A stretch of 64,000 nucleotides of DNA from Noviherbaspirillum humi (GTDB lineage Bacteria > Pseudomonadota > Gammaproteobacteria > Burkholderiales > Burkholderiaceae_D): contig NZ_FZOT01000003.1 of the NCBI RefSeq assembly GCF_900188095.1, forward strand, positions 310,001 to 374,000, written 5' to 3'. This document shows, piece after piece, positions 9,941-25,191 of the stretch (positions are counted from its first letter, which is position 1; each line of letters opens with the position of its first letter). Position numbers and translations under genes: made by a program. Below the pieces are notes generated by a model. That model ran no database searches. It worked only from the letters and a program-made list of their open reading frames with translations, and was not told the DNA's origin.

Positions 9941-12067
9941 TCAACCCGGATTCTTCCGGTGACCCCGGGTGCGCTCCAGGATGTGCAGCCGGCGCGAAAC
10001 CGCTTCCCCATCCAGCACCTGCTCCACCGGCTGCGGCAGGCGGCGGCGCCAGTTAGGATGCTCGTCCACCGTGCCGGGCAGGTTGGGCTGTTCCGTCAGG
10101 CCGAGCGCGTCCTCGATCGGCAGCATCGCCAGCGGCGCCGGCGCGGCCGACATGAAGTCGATGGCGGCGTCGACCGGTGCCGCCTCGGCGGTGAACGGCG
10201 GCATCTCGCCCTGCGCCGAGCCGGTGCCGCACAATGCGTCCCACAGCGAGCGCAGTTCGCGCCCGCGCTCGGCGCGGGCATCGGCCTCGCTCTTGCCGGG
10301 CTCCAGCAGGCCGAGGCCGCCGCGCAGGGCGACGTCATGCCCGGCCCACCAGCCGGCCATGGTCGGCAGGTCGTGCGTCGTGGTGGTGGCGATGGCGGTG
10401 CGCGGCCACTCCACCGGGTTCAGGAAGCGCTCGCCCTGGCGCTGGAACATCAGCACCCGGATGCCGAGCAGGCCGGCGTCGGCCAGCGTGCGGTCGAAGC
10501 CTTCCGGCACCGTACCGAGGTCTTCGCCGATGACGATTGCCTTGTGGCGCCAGGATTCGAGCGCGATCAGGCGCAGCAGGTCCTGCAGCGGATAGGTGAG
10601 GTAGGCGCCATCCTGCGGCGAGGCGCCGTTGGGCACCAGCCAGAGGCGGGTCAGGCCGAGCACATGGTCGATGCGCACCCCGCCGGCATGGGCGAAGCTG
10701 GCGCGCAGCATTTCCAGGTAGGCGGCGAAGCCGCCGGCGCGCATCGCATGCGGCGAAAAGGCGCCGAGGCCCCAGGCCTGGCCGTGCACGTTCATGATGT
10801 CCGGCGGCGCGCCGACCGACAGTCCCCGGATGATTTCCCGCTGCCGGCTCCAGGCCTGGCTGCCGCCGTTGTCGGCGCCGACGGCGAGGTCGCTGATGAG
10901 GCCGATCGGCATGCCGGCCTGGCAGGCCGCCTTCTGCGCCGCCCCCAGGCCGCGCGCCGCCTGCCACTGCAGGAACTCGTGGAAGCGGATCTCGTCCGCA
11001 TGCTCGCGGGCGAAGGCGTCCACCTCGGCCCCGGCCGGATCGCGCAGGCCTTGCGGCCAGGTGAGCCAGTAGCCGTCCTCGCCCCGGGCCAAACGCGCCG
11101 CATGCAGCGCCTCGAAGCGCGCATGGTCGCGCAGGGCGGTGCCGCCGTGGGCGCGGAAATCGTCGAACTCGTCCAGCTTGCCGTTGCCGATGAACTGCTC
11201 GTAGAGCCTGCGCAGCAGGCGCAGGCGCAGGCCGCCGGCCTGCGGCCAGTCGACCAGGTCCTGCTGCTCCAGCCGCGCCATGGTTGCGCGCGCCTCGGGG
11301 CCGAGCGCATCCACCGCCGCCTCCAGCGCCTGCAGGCCGAGCACCGAAGCCGGATCGATATGCAGCGCGTTGAGGAACAGCCGGCTCGACGGGCCGTAGG
11401 GGCTGAAGCGATGCACGTCGGCGCTGAACATCGCATGCACCGGGCTGATGGCCAGCGCGCCGGCGCCGCGCTCGGCGGCGCACTTCGCCAGCCGCGCCAG
11501 CGCGCCGTAATCGGCGAGGCCGCCGTCGCCCGGGCGGCGCAGCGAATACAGCTGCACGCCGAGGCCCCACAGGCGCGGATCGTCCGGCGCGCCGAGCACG
11601 CCGCTCACCTTCGCCGCCTGCATCGCGTCGGCCACGCCGTAGCAGCGCGGCGGGGCGATCGCCAGCACGGTGGCCTCCTCCTCAACCAGCAGGCGGTGAT
11701 AGCCGGGCTGGCCGAACGGCGGCAGCAGCAGGTTGGCGGCGTCGTCGCCGAAGCGGCCGTCGAACTGGCCGCCGTGCTCGAACTCGATGCGGTAGTTGCG
11801 GCCGGCCAGGTGCGGCATGGCGGGCAGATGCAGCGGCTGGTCGACCAGGCCGGTGAGCAGCGGCGGCAGCGCATCGCCGGCCATCAGCTGCGCCAGGCGG
11901 GCGCGGCTATCGCGGCATTGCTCGTCGCTGCCGCAGGGCAGCTCCAGGGCTTCCAGGATGGTGCGCAGCGTATCCGGGCTCACCTGCATGGCCTCGCCCT
12001 TGGCGCTGGTCCAGTCGCGGCTCAGGCCGGCGGCGGCGGCCAGGTCGAAGAGGTGGTTGTCGTTCAT
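9941..12067 (-). CDS. malQ: 4-alpha-glucanotransferase (amylomaltase)
   Basis: A 708-residue GH77 enzyme that disproportionates malto-oligosaccharides by moving alpha-1,4-glucan segments, recycling the short chains left by debranching. The catalytic nucleophile lies in GGVRIDHVLGLTRLW, the acid/base glutamate in IVIGEDLGTVPEGF and the third aspartate in TTTHDLPTMAGWW. The N-terminal 150 residues (LFDLAAAAGLSRDW) match the extra N-terminal domains of the long, E. coli-type MalQ rather than the short plant-like type. The ATG overlaps the treZ stop by four bases, and GGAG lies eight bases upstream, so the gene is translationally coupled to treZ. Confidence 0.95.
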   Translation of the reverse strand: MNDNHLFDLAAAAGLSRDWTSAKGEAMQVSPDTLRTILEALELPCGSDEQCRDSRARLAQLMAGDALPPLLTGLVDQPLHLPAMPHLAGRNYRIEFEHGGQFDGRFGDDAANLLLPPFGQPGYHRLLVEEEATVLAIAPPRCYGVADAMQAAKVSGVLGAPDDPRLWGLGVQLYSLRRPGDGGLADYGALARLAKCAAERGAGALAISPVHAMFSADVHRFSPYGPSSRLFLNALHIDPASVLGLQALEAAVDALGPEARATMARLEQQDLVDWPQAGGLRLRLLRRLYEQFIGNGKLDEFDDFRAHGGTALRDHARFEALHAARLARGEDGYWLTWPQGLRDPAGAEVDAFAREHADEIRFHEFLQWQAARGLGAAQKAACQAGMPIGLISDLAVGADNGGSQAWSRQREIIRGLSVGAPPDIMNVHGQAWGLGAFSPHAMRAGGFAAYLEMLRASFAHAGGVRIDHVLGLTRLWLVPNGASPQDGAYLTYPLQDLLRLIALESWRHKAIVIGEDLGTVPEGFDRTLADAGLLGIRVLMFQRQGERFLNPVEWPRTAIATTTTHDLPTMAGWWAGHDVALRGGLGLLEPGKSEADARAERGRELRSLWDALCGTGSAQGEMPPFTAEAAPVDAAIDFMSAAPAPLAMLPIEDALGLTEQPNLPGTVDEHPNWRRRLPQPVEQVLDGEAVSRRLHILERTRGHRKNPG

Positions 12068-13845
12068 GCTGCCGGCTCCATCAGGACGAGCACGGAATGC
12101 GGCGGCAGCTGGCCGGCCACCGCCGCGTCTTCCACGCCGTCGGTTTCGAACAGGATGCGGCCGCCACGGCCGTCGGCCAGCCGCTCGTAGGCAATGGCCA
12201 CAGGCGCATCGGCCAGGTTAAGGGCGATCATCAGCACCTGGCCGTCGCCCAGGCGCCAGCGCGCCCGCACCGCCGCCTCCCCCAGCACTTCCGCGCCGAG
12301 GGCGGCGGCGCCTTCCAGCCGCGGCAGGATCTGCTCGCGCCGCAGGGTGAGCAGGGCCTTGATCCAGTCGCGCCAGGCCATCGCGGTTTCATCCGCCGGC
12401 TGCGGGATGGAGTCGTGGAAGGTCTGCTCGGCATTGGGATCGGGGATGCGTTCGCGCACCGCCGGATCGCTGAAGGAGGAGAACTTGGCGAATTCCTGCC
12501 GGCGGCCGGTGCGCACCGCGTCGGCCAGCTCCGGCGTGAGGTGGCTGGTGAAGAACAGGAAGGGCTGGGTGGCGCCGAATTCCTCGCCCATGAACAGCAT
12601 CGGCACCTGCGGCGACAGCAGCAGCAGCGCCATCGCGGCGCGCAGCGCATGCGGATCGGCCAGCGCGGCGAGGCGCTCGCCGAAGGCGCGGTTGCCGATC
12701 TGGTCGTGGTTCTGCAGGAAGGCGACGAAGCAGGTCGGCGGCAGATGGCCGCTCGGCTCGCCGCGCGGCTTGCCGGTGTAGGGGTTCGGCTCGCCCTGGT
12801 AGATGAAGCCTTCCGCCAGGCTGCGCGCCAGCTTCTCCGCGGTGCGCTCCACATAGCCGGCATAGTAGCCCTCGTGCTCGCGCGTCATCAGCACATGCAG
12901 CGCATGGTGGATGTCGTCGTTCCACTGCGCATCGAACAGCCGGCGCGGCGCCAGCAGCCCGGCGCTGTTTTCCTCGTTCTCCAGCACCAGGTGCGCATGG
13001 CGCTGCGGCGGCAGGGCGGCGCGCGCCCGCTGCGCCAGCTCGGTGAGGAAGTCCTTCTCGCCGATCGCATGCACGGCGTCGAAGCGCAGGCCGTCGAGGC
13101 GGAATTCGGTCAGCCAGTAAATCGCATTCTCGATGAAGAAGTCGCGCACCGGCTTCTGGCGGAAGTCGATGGCCTGGCCCCAGGGCGTGTGGACGTCGTC
13201 GCGGAAGAAGGACTTTGCATAGGCGGCGAGATAGTTGCCGTCCGGCCCGAAGTGGTTGTAGACCACGTCGAGGAACACCATCATGCCGAGGCCGTGGGCC
13301 TGGTCGACCAGCGCCTTGAAGTCGTCCGGCGTGCCGTAGGAGGCATCCGGCGCATAGGGCAGCACGCCATCGTAGCCCCAGTTGCGCCGGCCGGGGAAGT
13401 CGGCCACCGGCATGAGTTCGATGGCGGTGATGCCGAGGTCGGCCAACCCCTGCAATTGCTTTGCCACGCCGGCGAAGCCGCCGAGCGCGCCGGCATGCAA
13501 CTCCAGCAGCACGGTCTCATGCCAGGGCCGGCCGTTCCAGCCGGCATGCTTCCAGGCATAGGCATTCGGGTCGCAGACGAGGCTGGCATCGTGCACGTCG
13601 CCGGCCTGGGCGCGCGATGCCGGGTCGGGCACCGCCAGGTCGGGGCTGACGCGGAAGCGGTAGCGGGCGCCGGGACCGCAATCCGCCTCGGTCTCGAACC
13701 AGCCGTCCGGCAGGGCCTGCATCGGCTGCGGCGGCCGGCCATCGATCTCGAGGCCGACCTGGCCGGTGCCAGGCGCCCAGAAGCGGAAGCGGGTGCGGTT
13801 GGGCGCGACGAGGCGCGCGCCGAAAGTGGGTTCAAAGTTGGACAT
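12064..13845 (-). CDS. treZ: malto-oligosyltrehalose trehalohydrolase
   Basis: A 593-residue GH13_10 hydrolase that cuts trehalose from the malto-oligosyltrehalose made by TreY. An N-terminal carbohydrate-binding (CBM48/E-set) domain occupies residues 1-100 (FGARLVAPNRTRFRFWAP). The barrel follows, with VVYNHFGPDGNYL, the nucleophile aspartate in LDGLRFDAVHAI, the glutamate in HLVLENEEN and the aspartate in QNHDQIGNRAFG. The start lies inside the last 14 bases of glgX and has no strong Shine-Dalgarno, so translation probably depends on glgX. Its own stop overlaps malQ. Confidence 0.95.
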   Translation of the reverse strand: MSNFEPTFGARLVAPNRTRFRFWAPGTGQVGLEIDGRPPQPMQALPDGWFETEADCGPGARYRFRVSPDLAVPDPASRAQAGDVHDASLVCDPNAYAWKHAGWNGRPWHETVLLELHAGALGGFAGVAKQLQGLADLGITAIELMPVADFPGRRNWGYDGVLPYAPDASYGTPDDFKALVDQAHGLGMMVFLDVVYNHFGPDGNYLAAYAKSFFRDDVHTPWGQAIDFRQKPVRDFFIENAIYWLTEFRLDGLRFDAVHAIGEKDFLTELAQRARAALPPQRHAHLVLENEENSAGLLAPRRLFDAQWNDDIHHALHVLMTREHEGYYAGYVERTAEKLARSLAEGFIYQGEPNPYTGKPRGEPSGHLPPTCFVAFLQNHDQIGNRAFGERLAALADPHALRAAMALLLLSPQVPMLFMGEEFGATQPFLFFTSHLTPELADAVRTGRRQEFAKFSSFSDPAVRERIPDPNAEQTFHDSIPQPADETAMAWRDWIKALLTLRREQILPRLEGAAALGAEVLGEAAVRARWRLGDGQVLMIALNLADAPVAIAYERLADGRGGRILFETDGVEDAAVAGQLPPHSVLVLMEPAA

Positions 13846-15979
13846 GGTCGGCTACCAGTAAGACCGCGCTGTGGGCGGCGACGAGGATGCGGTTGTCATG
13901 CGGCTGGCGCACCGGCGCCGGCGCGGGCTGGTCCCACGGCTCGGCGGCGTCGATCACCGCATGCCATTGCATGACCGGCGCCGGCAGCACAAATTCCCGG
14001 TCTTCGGAATAGGCATTGAGCAGCAACAACGAGGCGCTCACGCGGTCGTCGCTGCCGCCGGCGTGTTCCCGGCGCTCGGCGGCGATGCGGCGCAGCGCCA
14101 GCAGACGGCCTTCGTAGTAATGCCAGCGTTCATGATCCATCTCGCTGCCGCTTTCGTCGAACCAGCCGATATCCGGCACGCCGTGCACCGTCCTGGCGCT
14201 GGCATTCAGGAAGCGGGTGCTGCGCAGCGTCGGCCGTTCCAGCCGGATGGCGATGCAGCGCCGGGTGAACTCGATCAGCGCCTGCCCGGCATCCGAGCGC
14301 GCCAGATTCCAGTCGAACCAGGAGATGTCGTTGTCCTGGTTGTAGGGATTGTTGTTGCCCTGCTGGGTGCGGCCGAACTCGTCGCCGCCGAGCAGCATCG
14401 GGGTGCCGTTGGAAAACATCAGCGTCATCAGGACGGCCCGCTTCACCCGCTCGCGGTTGGCGACGATGTTCGCATCCCTGCTCGGACCTTCGACGCCCCA
14501 GTTGCTGCTCTTGTTGTCGTCGCTGCCGTCGCGGTTGTCCTCGCCGTTGGCGAGGTTGTGCTTGCCGTTGTAGCTGACCAGGTCCTGCAGGGTGAAGCCG
14601 TCGTGGGCGGTGACGAAGTTGACCGAGGACCAGGCGCGCCGCCGGCGATGATTGAACAGGTCGGCGGAGCCGAGCAGGCGGCCCGCCACCGCGCCGCGCT
14701 TGCCGGCGTCGCCGCGCCAGAAGCGGCGCACATCGTCGCGGAAGCGGTCGTTCCATTCGGCCATGCCGGGCGGATGGTTGCCGACCTGGTAGCCGCCGGG
14801 GCCGAGGTCCCAGGGCTCCGAGATCAGCTTCACCTGCGCCAGCACCGGGTCCTGCATCAGCGCGTCGAAGAAGCCGGCGCCGGGATCGAAGCCGTGCTGC
14901 TCGCGGCCGAGCGTGGCGCCGAGGTCGAAGCGGAAGCCGTCGACATGGAACTCCTGCACCCAGTAGCGCAGCGAATCCATCACCAGCTGGATCACGCGCG
15001 GATGCGATAGGTTGAGCGTGTTGCCGCAGCCGGTGTCGTTCACCAGGTGGCGGTGGTTGCCGGCATGCAGGCGGTAGTAGCTGGCGTTGTCGAGGCCGCG
15101 GAAGGACAGCGTCGGCCCGGTCTCGCCTTCCTCGCAGGTATGGTTGTAGACCACGTCGAGGATGACCTCGATGCCGGCCGCATGCAGCTGCCGTATCGCC
15201 TGCCGCATCTCGTTCGGCGAGCCGTCCGCCAGGTAGCGCGGCTCCGGCGCGAAGAACGCCAGGGTGTTGTAGCCCCAGTAGTTCGACAATCCCTGCGCCA
15301 CCAGCCGGCGGTCCTGCAGGAAGGCATGCACCGGCAGCAGCTCGACGGCGGTGATGCCGAGCCGGGTGAGATGCTCAATGACGAAGGGATCGGCCAGGCC
15401 GGCGAAGGTGCCGCGCAGGCGCGGATGAATCGCCTCGGCGCGCATGGTGAGGCCGCGCACATGGGCTTCGTAGATCACGGTGCGTTCCCAGGGCGTGCGC
15501 GGCGGCTTGTCGTCATGCCAGTTGAAGGCGTCCGCCGTCACCACCGCCTTCGGCATGGCGGGCGCGCTGTCGCGCCGGTCGAAGGACAGGTCGCCCTTGG
15601 GGGACTGGTAGCGGTAGCCGTACAGGGCATCGGTCCAGCGCACCTGGCCGTGCAGCTGGCGCGCGTAGGGATCGAGCAGCAGCTTGCTCGGATTGAAGCG
15701 GTGGCCATCCTCCGGCCGGTAGGGGCCGTAGGCGCGGTAGCCGTAGAGCGCGCCGGCGTGCAGGCCGGGCAGGTAGCCGTGCCAGATCTCGTTGCTGCAT
15801 TCCGGCAGGCTGTAGCGCACGATCTCGTGCCGCCCGGCGGGATCGAACAGGCACAACTCGACCTTGACCGCATGGGCCGAGAACACCGCGAAATTGGTGC
15901 CGGCGCCGTCGTAGGCGGCGCCGAGCGGATAGGGAACGCCGGCCAGCATGCGCGAAGGCAGGGACGGCGCCAGCGTCAT
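13832..15979 (-). CDS. glgX: glycogen debranching enzyme, copy 1
   Basis: A 715-residue GH13_11 isoamylase-type enzyme that hydrolyses alpha-1,6 branches left after phosphorylase action. CBM48 comes first ([18 protein letters not shown]). The catalytic aspartate is in [15 protein letters not shown], the glutamate in [15 protein letters not shown] and the third aspartate in [16 protein letters not shown]. The start at 15979 was chosen because its ATG overlaps the glgB TGA (ATGA) and gives the family's usual length; the open frame runs further back without homology. The 3' end overlaps treZ by 14 bases. A second copy lies at 33922-36030. Confidence 0.94.
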   Translation of the reverse strand: MTLAPSLPSRMLAGVPYPLGAAYDGAGTNFAVFSAHAVKVELCLFDPAGRHEIVRYSLPECSNEIWHGYLPGLHAGALYGYRAYGPYRPEDGHRFNPSKLLLDPYARQLHGQVRWTDALYGYRYQSPKGDLSFDRRDSAPAMPKAVVTADAFNWHDDKPPRTPWERTVIYEAHVRGLTMRAEAIHPRLRGTFAGLADPFVIEHLTRLGITAVELLPVHAFLQDRRLVAQGLSNYWGYNTLAFFAPEPRYLADGSPNEMRQAIRQLHAAGIEVILDVVYNHTCEEGETGPTLSFRGLDNASYYRLHAGNHRHLVNDTGCGNTLNLSHPRVIQLVMDSLRYWVQEFHVDGFRFDLGATLGREQHGFDPGAGFFDALMQDPVLAQVKLISEPWDLGPGGYQVGNHPPGMAEWNDRFRDDVRRFWRGDAGKRGAVAGRLLGSADLFNHRRRRAWSSVNFVTAHDGFTLQDLVSYNGKHNLANGEDNRDGSDDNKSSNWGVEGPSRDANIVANRERVKRAVLMTLMFSNGTPMLLGGDEFGRTQQGNNNPYNQDNDISWFDWNLARSDAGQALIEFTRRCIAIRLERPTLRSTRFLNASARTVHGVPDIGWFDESGSEMDHERWHYYEGRLLALRRIAAERREHAGGSDDRVSASLLLLNAYSEDREFVLPAPVMQWHAVIDAAEPWDQPAPAPVRQPHDNRILVAAHSAVLLVADHVQL

Positions 15980-18232
15980 GCCTGACCCGGCGCCGCGCGC
16001 GGCTTGAGGATCAGCACCGACAGCGGCGGCAGGGTCAGCACCAGCGATTGCGCCATGCCGTGGCTGGCATGGGCTTCCACCCGCACCGCGCCGCCGTTGC
16101 CGCGGCCCGTGCCGCCGTAGACGTCGGCATCGGTGTTGAGCAGCTCCTCCCACTCGGCCACGGTTCGTCCTTCCTCCGCCGGCACGCCGATGCGGTAGCC
16201 CTCGCGCGGCACCGGCGTCATGTTCAGCACCACCAGCAGCGGCGCATCGCCGGCATCGCCCCGGCGCAGGTAGGCGAACACGCTGTTCTGGCTGTCGTCG
16301 CCGATGACCCAGGCAAAGCCTGCCGGGTCCGCATCCTTGCGGTGCAGCGCCGGCTCATGCGCATACAGCCGGTTCAGGTCGCGCACCAGGCGCTGCAGGC
16401 CCTTGTGGCCGCCATGGTCGAGCAGGTGCCAGCCGGGCGAGCCGTCGTGGTTCCACTCCGCATGCTCGCCGAACTCGCAGCCCATGAACAGCAGCTTCTT
16501 GCCGGGATGGGTCCACATGAAGCCGAAATACGCGCGCAGGTTGGCCAGGCGCTGATGGGCATCGCCCGGCATCTTGTTGATGAGCGAGCCCTTGCCGTGC
16601 ACCACTTCGTCGTGGGAGATCGGCAGCACGAATTTCTCGGAGTAGGCATACACCAGGCCGAAGGTCATGTCGTTGTGGTGATGCTGGCGGTGAATCGGGT
16701 CCTTCTCCATGTAGCGCAGGGTGTCGTGCATCCAGCCCATGTTCCACTTGTAGTGGAAGCCGAGGCCGCCCTCCTCCACCGGCGCCGACACGCCGGGCCA
16801 GGCGGTGGATTCCTCGGCGATGGTGACCACGCCCGGGCAGCGCTCGGCGATCACCTGGTTCAGCTCGCGCAGGAAGGACACCGACTCCAGGTTCTCGCGG
16901 CCGCCATGGACATTCGGTATCCACTCGCCTTCCTTGCGGCTGTAGTCGCGGTAAAGCATGGAGGCCACCGCATCCACCCGCAGGCCGTCGACATGGAAAT
17001 GCTCCAGCCATTCGAGCGCGCTGGCGATGAGGAAGGACCGCACTTCGTTGCGGCCGAGGTTGTAGATCAGGGTGTTCCAGTCCTGGTGGTAGCCTTCGCG
17101 CGGGTCCTGGTGCTCATAGAGGGCGCTGCCGTCGAAGCGCGCCAGGCCGTGCGCATCCGACGGGAAATGCGCCGGCACCCAGTCCAGGATGACGCCGATG
17201 CCGGCTGCATGGCAGCGGTCGACGAAGGCGGCAAAGCCGGCCGGCGTGCCGAAGCGGGCGCTGGGCGCGAACATCCCGAGCGGCTGGTAGCCCCAGGAGC
17301 CGCCGAAGGGATGCTCCATGATCGGCAGGAACTCGATGTGGGTGAAGCCCATGCGCAGCACATAGGGAATCAGCCTGTCGCCCAGCTCGTGCCAGTTGAG
17401 GCTGCGGCCGTCTTCCTCCAGCACCCGCAGCCAGGAGCCGGCATGCACTTCGTAGATGGAAATGGGGGCGTCGGTCGCCTGGCGCTGCGCGCGCTGCGCC
17501 ATCCAGGCGGCGTCGCTCCAGATCAGCGGCGTGTCGGACGCCACCACGGATACCGTCGAGGGCGGCGGCTCGGTGGCGCGCGCCACCGGGTCGGCCTTGA
17601 GCGGCAGCACCGCGCCGTCGGCGCCGACGATTTCGTACTGGTAGCGGGCGCCGGGACCGATGCGCGGCACGAACAGTTCCCAGACGCCGGCCTCGACCCG
17701 CTTTCTCATCGGATGGCGGCGGCCATCCCAGTGGTTGAATTCGCCCACCACCGAGACCCGGCGCGCATTCGGCGCCCAGACGGCGAAGCGGGTGCCGGCC
17801 ACGCCGTCCACGTTCGTCGGCAACGCGCCGAGGCAGCGGCCGAGCTGGCGATGCCGCCCCTCGGCCAGCAGGTGTATGTCGAGCTCGCCCAGCAGCAGGC
17901 CGAAGCTGTACGGGTCCTCGGTGAGCTGCACCGTGTCGCCGCCGTCGGCAGTGGGCCAGGTGATGCGCAGCAGGTAGCGCGCGCCCGTCGCCAGGGTCGG
18001 CGCGCCGCTGACGAACAGGCCGCTCTGGTTGAGGTTGACGAGCGATTCGACCAGACGGCCTTCGGCGTCGAGCACGTCCACCGCCCGCGCGCCGGGCTGG
18101 AAGGTGCGCACCACCGACGCCCCGCCTTCGTCATGCGGCCCGAGCAGGGCGAAAGGATCTTCCAGCCGCCCCTGCAGCAGGGCCTCCATCGCCTGCGGAT
18201 GCACTTCCTGCAGCGAATCGATTTCGATTTCC

Positions 18233-18240
<8 letters not shown>
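15976..18240 (-). CDS. glgB: 1,4-alpha-glucan branching enzyme, copy 1
   Basis: A 754-residue GH13_9 enzyme that makes alpha-1,6 branches in glycogen. The order is N1 domain, CBM48 ([20 protein letters not shown]), barrel, then C-terminal domain. The nucleophile aspartate is in [20 protein letters not shown] (about residue 424), the acid/base glutamate in [12 protein letters not shown] and the third aspartate in [22 protein letters not shown] lies eight bases before the ATG at 18240, so this start is preferred over one nine codons upstream. It overlaps the treS-mak stop by eight bases and glgX by four. In this operon it probably branches the glucan made by GlgE. Confidence 0.95.
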
Positions 18241-21654
<3,414 letters not shown>

Positions 21655-21658
<4 letters not shown>

Positions 21659-24600
21659 GCCCCCTTGTGTCGAACGCGCCAGATGGCATACGGAGAGACA
21701 AACGGATCCAGCCTGAGTTGCCGGAACTTGCCGTGCCAGATGCTGCGGCCGCCGCCGACCAGGTCTTCCACTTCCAGCGCGCCGTCGTCCGGCAGGCCGA
21801 ATTCCCACAGCGGCACTTCGATCGCGCCTTCATGCGCATGGAATGGATCGAGGTTGATGCCGCCCAGCACCACGTTGTCGCCCATGCGGTGGCAGCTGTC
21901 GACCGGCTCGGTGGCCTTCATGAAATACAGGATCCGGTCGCTGGAGCAGTGCAGGAAGCGCACGCCGAGATGGGTCTGCAGCGCCGGGTTGTCGCGCCGG
22001 ATGCGGTTGAGCTGCGTGATCTCCTCGATGATGTTGCCCGGCCGCTGCCAGTCCCAGGCGCGGATCTCGTATTTCTCCGAATCGAGATACTCCTCCTTGC
22101 CCGGCACCGCCGCGCCCTCGCACAGCTCGAAGCCGCTGTACATGCCCCACAATCCGGACAGCAGCGTCGCCAGCGCGGCGCGGATGAGATAGCCGGGGCG
22201 GCCGCACTGCTGCAGGAAGTAGGGATTGATGTCCGGCGTGTTGACGAAGAAGTGCGGGCGGAAGTATTCGCGCACGTTGGTGGTGGTGAGCTCCGTGAGG
22301 TACTCGATGAACTCCTGCTTGGTATGGCGCCAGGTGAAATAGGTGTAGGACTGCGAGTACCCCACCTTCGCCAGGCGGTACATCATCTTCGGCCGGGTGA
22401 AGGCTTCCGACAGGAAAATCGTGTCCGGATAGCGCGCCCGCACCTCGGCGATCATCCACTCCCAGAACGGCAGCGGCTTGGTGTGCGGATTGTCCACCCG
22501 GAACACCCGCACGCCTTCCTTCGCCCACAGCAGCACCACGTCGCGCAGGGCGATCCACAGGTCGGGGATGGCGCCCCTGGCGTAGAAGTCGACGTTGACG
22601 ATGTCCTGGTACTTCTTCGGCGGATTCTCGGCATAGCGGATGGTGCCGTCGGGACGCCAGGCGAACCAGTCGGGATGGTCCTTCAGCCAGGGATGGTCGG
22701 GCGAGCACTGGATGGCGAAGTCCAGCGCCAGCTCCAGCCCATGCCGCGCCGCCTCGTCGCGCAGGCGGCGGAAGTCGGCGAGCGTGCCGAGCTGCGGATG
22801 GATGGCGTCATGGCCGCCCTCCTCCGAGCCGATCGCATACGGGCTGCCGGGATCATTCGGCCCGGCGTCCAGGCTGTTGTTGCGGCCCTTGCGGTGCTTG
22901 CGGCCGATCGGGTGGATGGGCGGGAAGTACAGCGTGTCGAAGCCCATCGCCTGGATCGCCGGCAGGCGCTGGATGACATCGTCGAAGGTGCCATGGCGGG
23001 AGGGATCGCCGCTCTGCGAGCGCGGGAACAGCTCGTACCAGCTGGAAAAGCGGGCGGCGGTGCGCTCGACGTCGATGCGCAGCGGCGGATCGCGCCGCAC
23101 GGCGAACGGGCGGGCATCGGCCTGGCGCATCAGCATCAGCGTCGGCTCCGACAGCAGCGCGGCGATGCGGGCGCTGTCCTCTGCGCGGCCCTTGAGCAGC
23201 TGGCACACTTCCTCCAGCCCGGCGGCGGCGTCCAGCCCCTTCTCGCGGGCATGGGCGGCGGCGGCTTCCACCATCAGCCGCCCCTCCTCCACTTCCAGCG
23301 CCACGTTGAGGCCGGCATTGGTCTTCTTCTCCAGCTCGTCGCGGTAGGTGGCGAAGGTATCGCGCCAGGCTTCGACGGTGAAGAAATGGCGGCCGATGCG
23401 CGCCAGCGGCAGCGGCGCGCACCAGCGGTCGTTGCCGATCGGATGCATGCGCACCTCGCGCCAGCCGGATTCATCGGCGGCGCGCCACAGCAGGCACACC
23501 GCCAGCTTGTCGTGGCCGTCGACGAAGACGTCGGCTTCGACGTTGACGGTGTCGCCGATGGTGCGCTTGACCGGGAATTGCCCGCCGTCCACCGACGGCG
23601 TGATCGCTTCGATCGCCACGCGCGGCGCCTTGACCGCGCCGGCGATCGCATTGCCGCGCCGCAGCGGCGGGATCACGATGGGCGCCAGCCGGCGCGCCTC
23701 GAACATCTGCAGCTCGGACGGCTCCAGCTCGAACGCATGGTGGCCCATCTGCTCCGCCGCCGGCCACAAGGGCTGCTGGCGCACGAAGCCCTCGGTGCGC
23801 TGCAGGAGCTGGGATTCGTTCACCGAACAGGCATGCTGGGTGTCGGCGTTGGCGAGGATCATCAGCGCCTCGCCCGCCCGGCCGGACTCCGGCGCCGGAT
23901 GGCGCAGCAGCGCGGCGATGCTGGCGCCGGTGCTGCTGAACTGCTGCAGCAGGCCGCCGCGGTACAGGCCGGCGGTGCGCTCGGCCATGGCATTGGCTTC
24001 GGCGATTTCCGGCGACATGTCGAACGACGCATGCCGCGCCAGCTCGTCGAACGGCACCTCGCCCAGGCCCATGGCTGCGAACGAGGTGGACAGGCCGTAT
24101 TCGAAGCCCATCGGCACCAGGATGCCGCTGCCGATGGCGGCCGCCAGGCGCAGCGCCCGCGCATGGATGCGCCGCCGGCCTTCCGGATCGTCGTAGCCGA
24201 TGACGCGGGCGATCACCGATTCGTCCGGGCTGTCGGGAAAGGCGATGGGCGCGGCGACGCGGTTCAGGCGCTGCTGCTCGTCCGCCAGCCAGGGCGAGCG
24301 GTAATCCCACCAGGCGGCGGAAGAAAAGGTGGCGTGGAAGCCGCAGCCGGCCAGCGCCTCGATGTGGGCCGGCGTGCAGCCCGGCGTCCAGGCGAGGAAC
24401 GCCAGGTCCGGGTTCATCGCCTTCAGCTTGCCGATCAGGCGGCGCCAGGAGGCGGGCGGCGGTCCGCACACCGACAGGCAGCGAAATCCCGCCACGCCGG
24501 CGTTTACCCAGCCCTGCAGGCGCTCGCCCCAGTAGTCCGACACCTGCTCCACCACCTCCGGCTCGTCGAAGCGCAGCGCCGGCACCGGCCGCAGGCTGAG

Positions 24601-24933
24601 CGGCTGGCGCGGATCGGGCGGCTCGTAGATGTTGTCGGCATTGAACCAGCGCAGATGGCTTTGCAGAAACGCCGCATCCTCGCCGATGCTGGCCATGTCG
24701 AGGTCGGCCAGCAGCTTCAGACCGCGCTCGCCGCAGCGCCGCGCCAGGTCGCCCAGGGTGGCGTCGGTGATGCCCGGCGAGGGACCGGTGACGTCCTCGT
24801 GGGGCGTCGGCACCAGCACATGGTCGAAACCCATCGCCTTGCAGCGGTCGAGGTGCTGCCCGATCGCCTCGGCGGAAGAGAAAAGCTGCGGCCGCAGGTA
24901 ATAGATGCGGGGGTTGAAGGAAATCGTTGCCAT
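21655..24933 (-). CDS. glgE: maltose-1-phosphate maltosyltransferase with an extra N-terminal barrel-like domain
   Basis: A 1092-residue protein. Residues about 437-1092 are a full-length GlgE (GH13_3), which adds maltose from maltose-1-phosphate to alpha-1,4-glucan. It starts with the DUF3416-type domain (RVAIEAITPSVDGG) and has the catalytic aspartate in VFRVDNPHTKPLPFWEWMI (residue 814) and the glutamate in IFLSEAFTRPKMMYRLAK. Residues 1-430 are additional and look like a decayed GH13 barrel. GVAGFRCLSV sits where the nucleophile aspartate should be, and LAFLAWTPG where the catalytic glutamate should be. The ATG at 24933 (MATISFNPRIYYL) is preferred to one at 25014, although its Shine-Dalgarno is weak. 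It is the first gene of the operon. Confidence 0.92.
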
Positions 24934-25191
24934 CGTTCTATCGCTCGCTGGTTGCGTTTCTTGGCCGACCGAAACGGCCCGCTCAATCGACAGATAGAGA
25001 GTCCTACACGGCAATTCGTTCTCAGGTTGACATCAGAGAATGACAAGCTTCATGGCCGATCTGTCATCAAACCTGGAGCAAGCGTGGAAAATCCGCCGCA
25101 TCGGGTTTCCGGGCTTCACGAAAACCGGTCCGGCATGTCTTCCCGGCACTTACAATTCTCTACAGCAATCCACTCAGGCAGCAGGGAAGTC
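24934..25191. promoter_or_regulatory. divergent promoter region between glgE operon and alpha-glucosidase
   Basis: These 258 bases separate two divergent starts and must contain the promoter of the six-gene glgE operon and that of the glucosidase. TTGACA at about 25026 on the plus strand resembles a -35 element, but no good -10 lies 16-18 bases downstream. The right end carries the glucosidase ribosome binding site (AGGGAAG, 25183-25189). Confidence 0.45.
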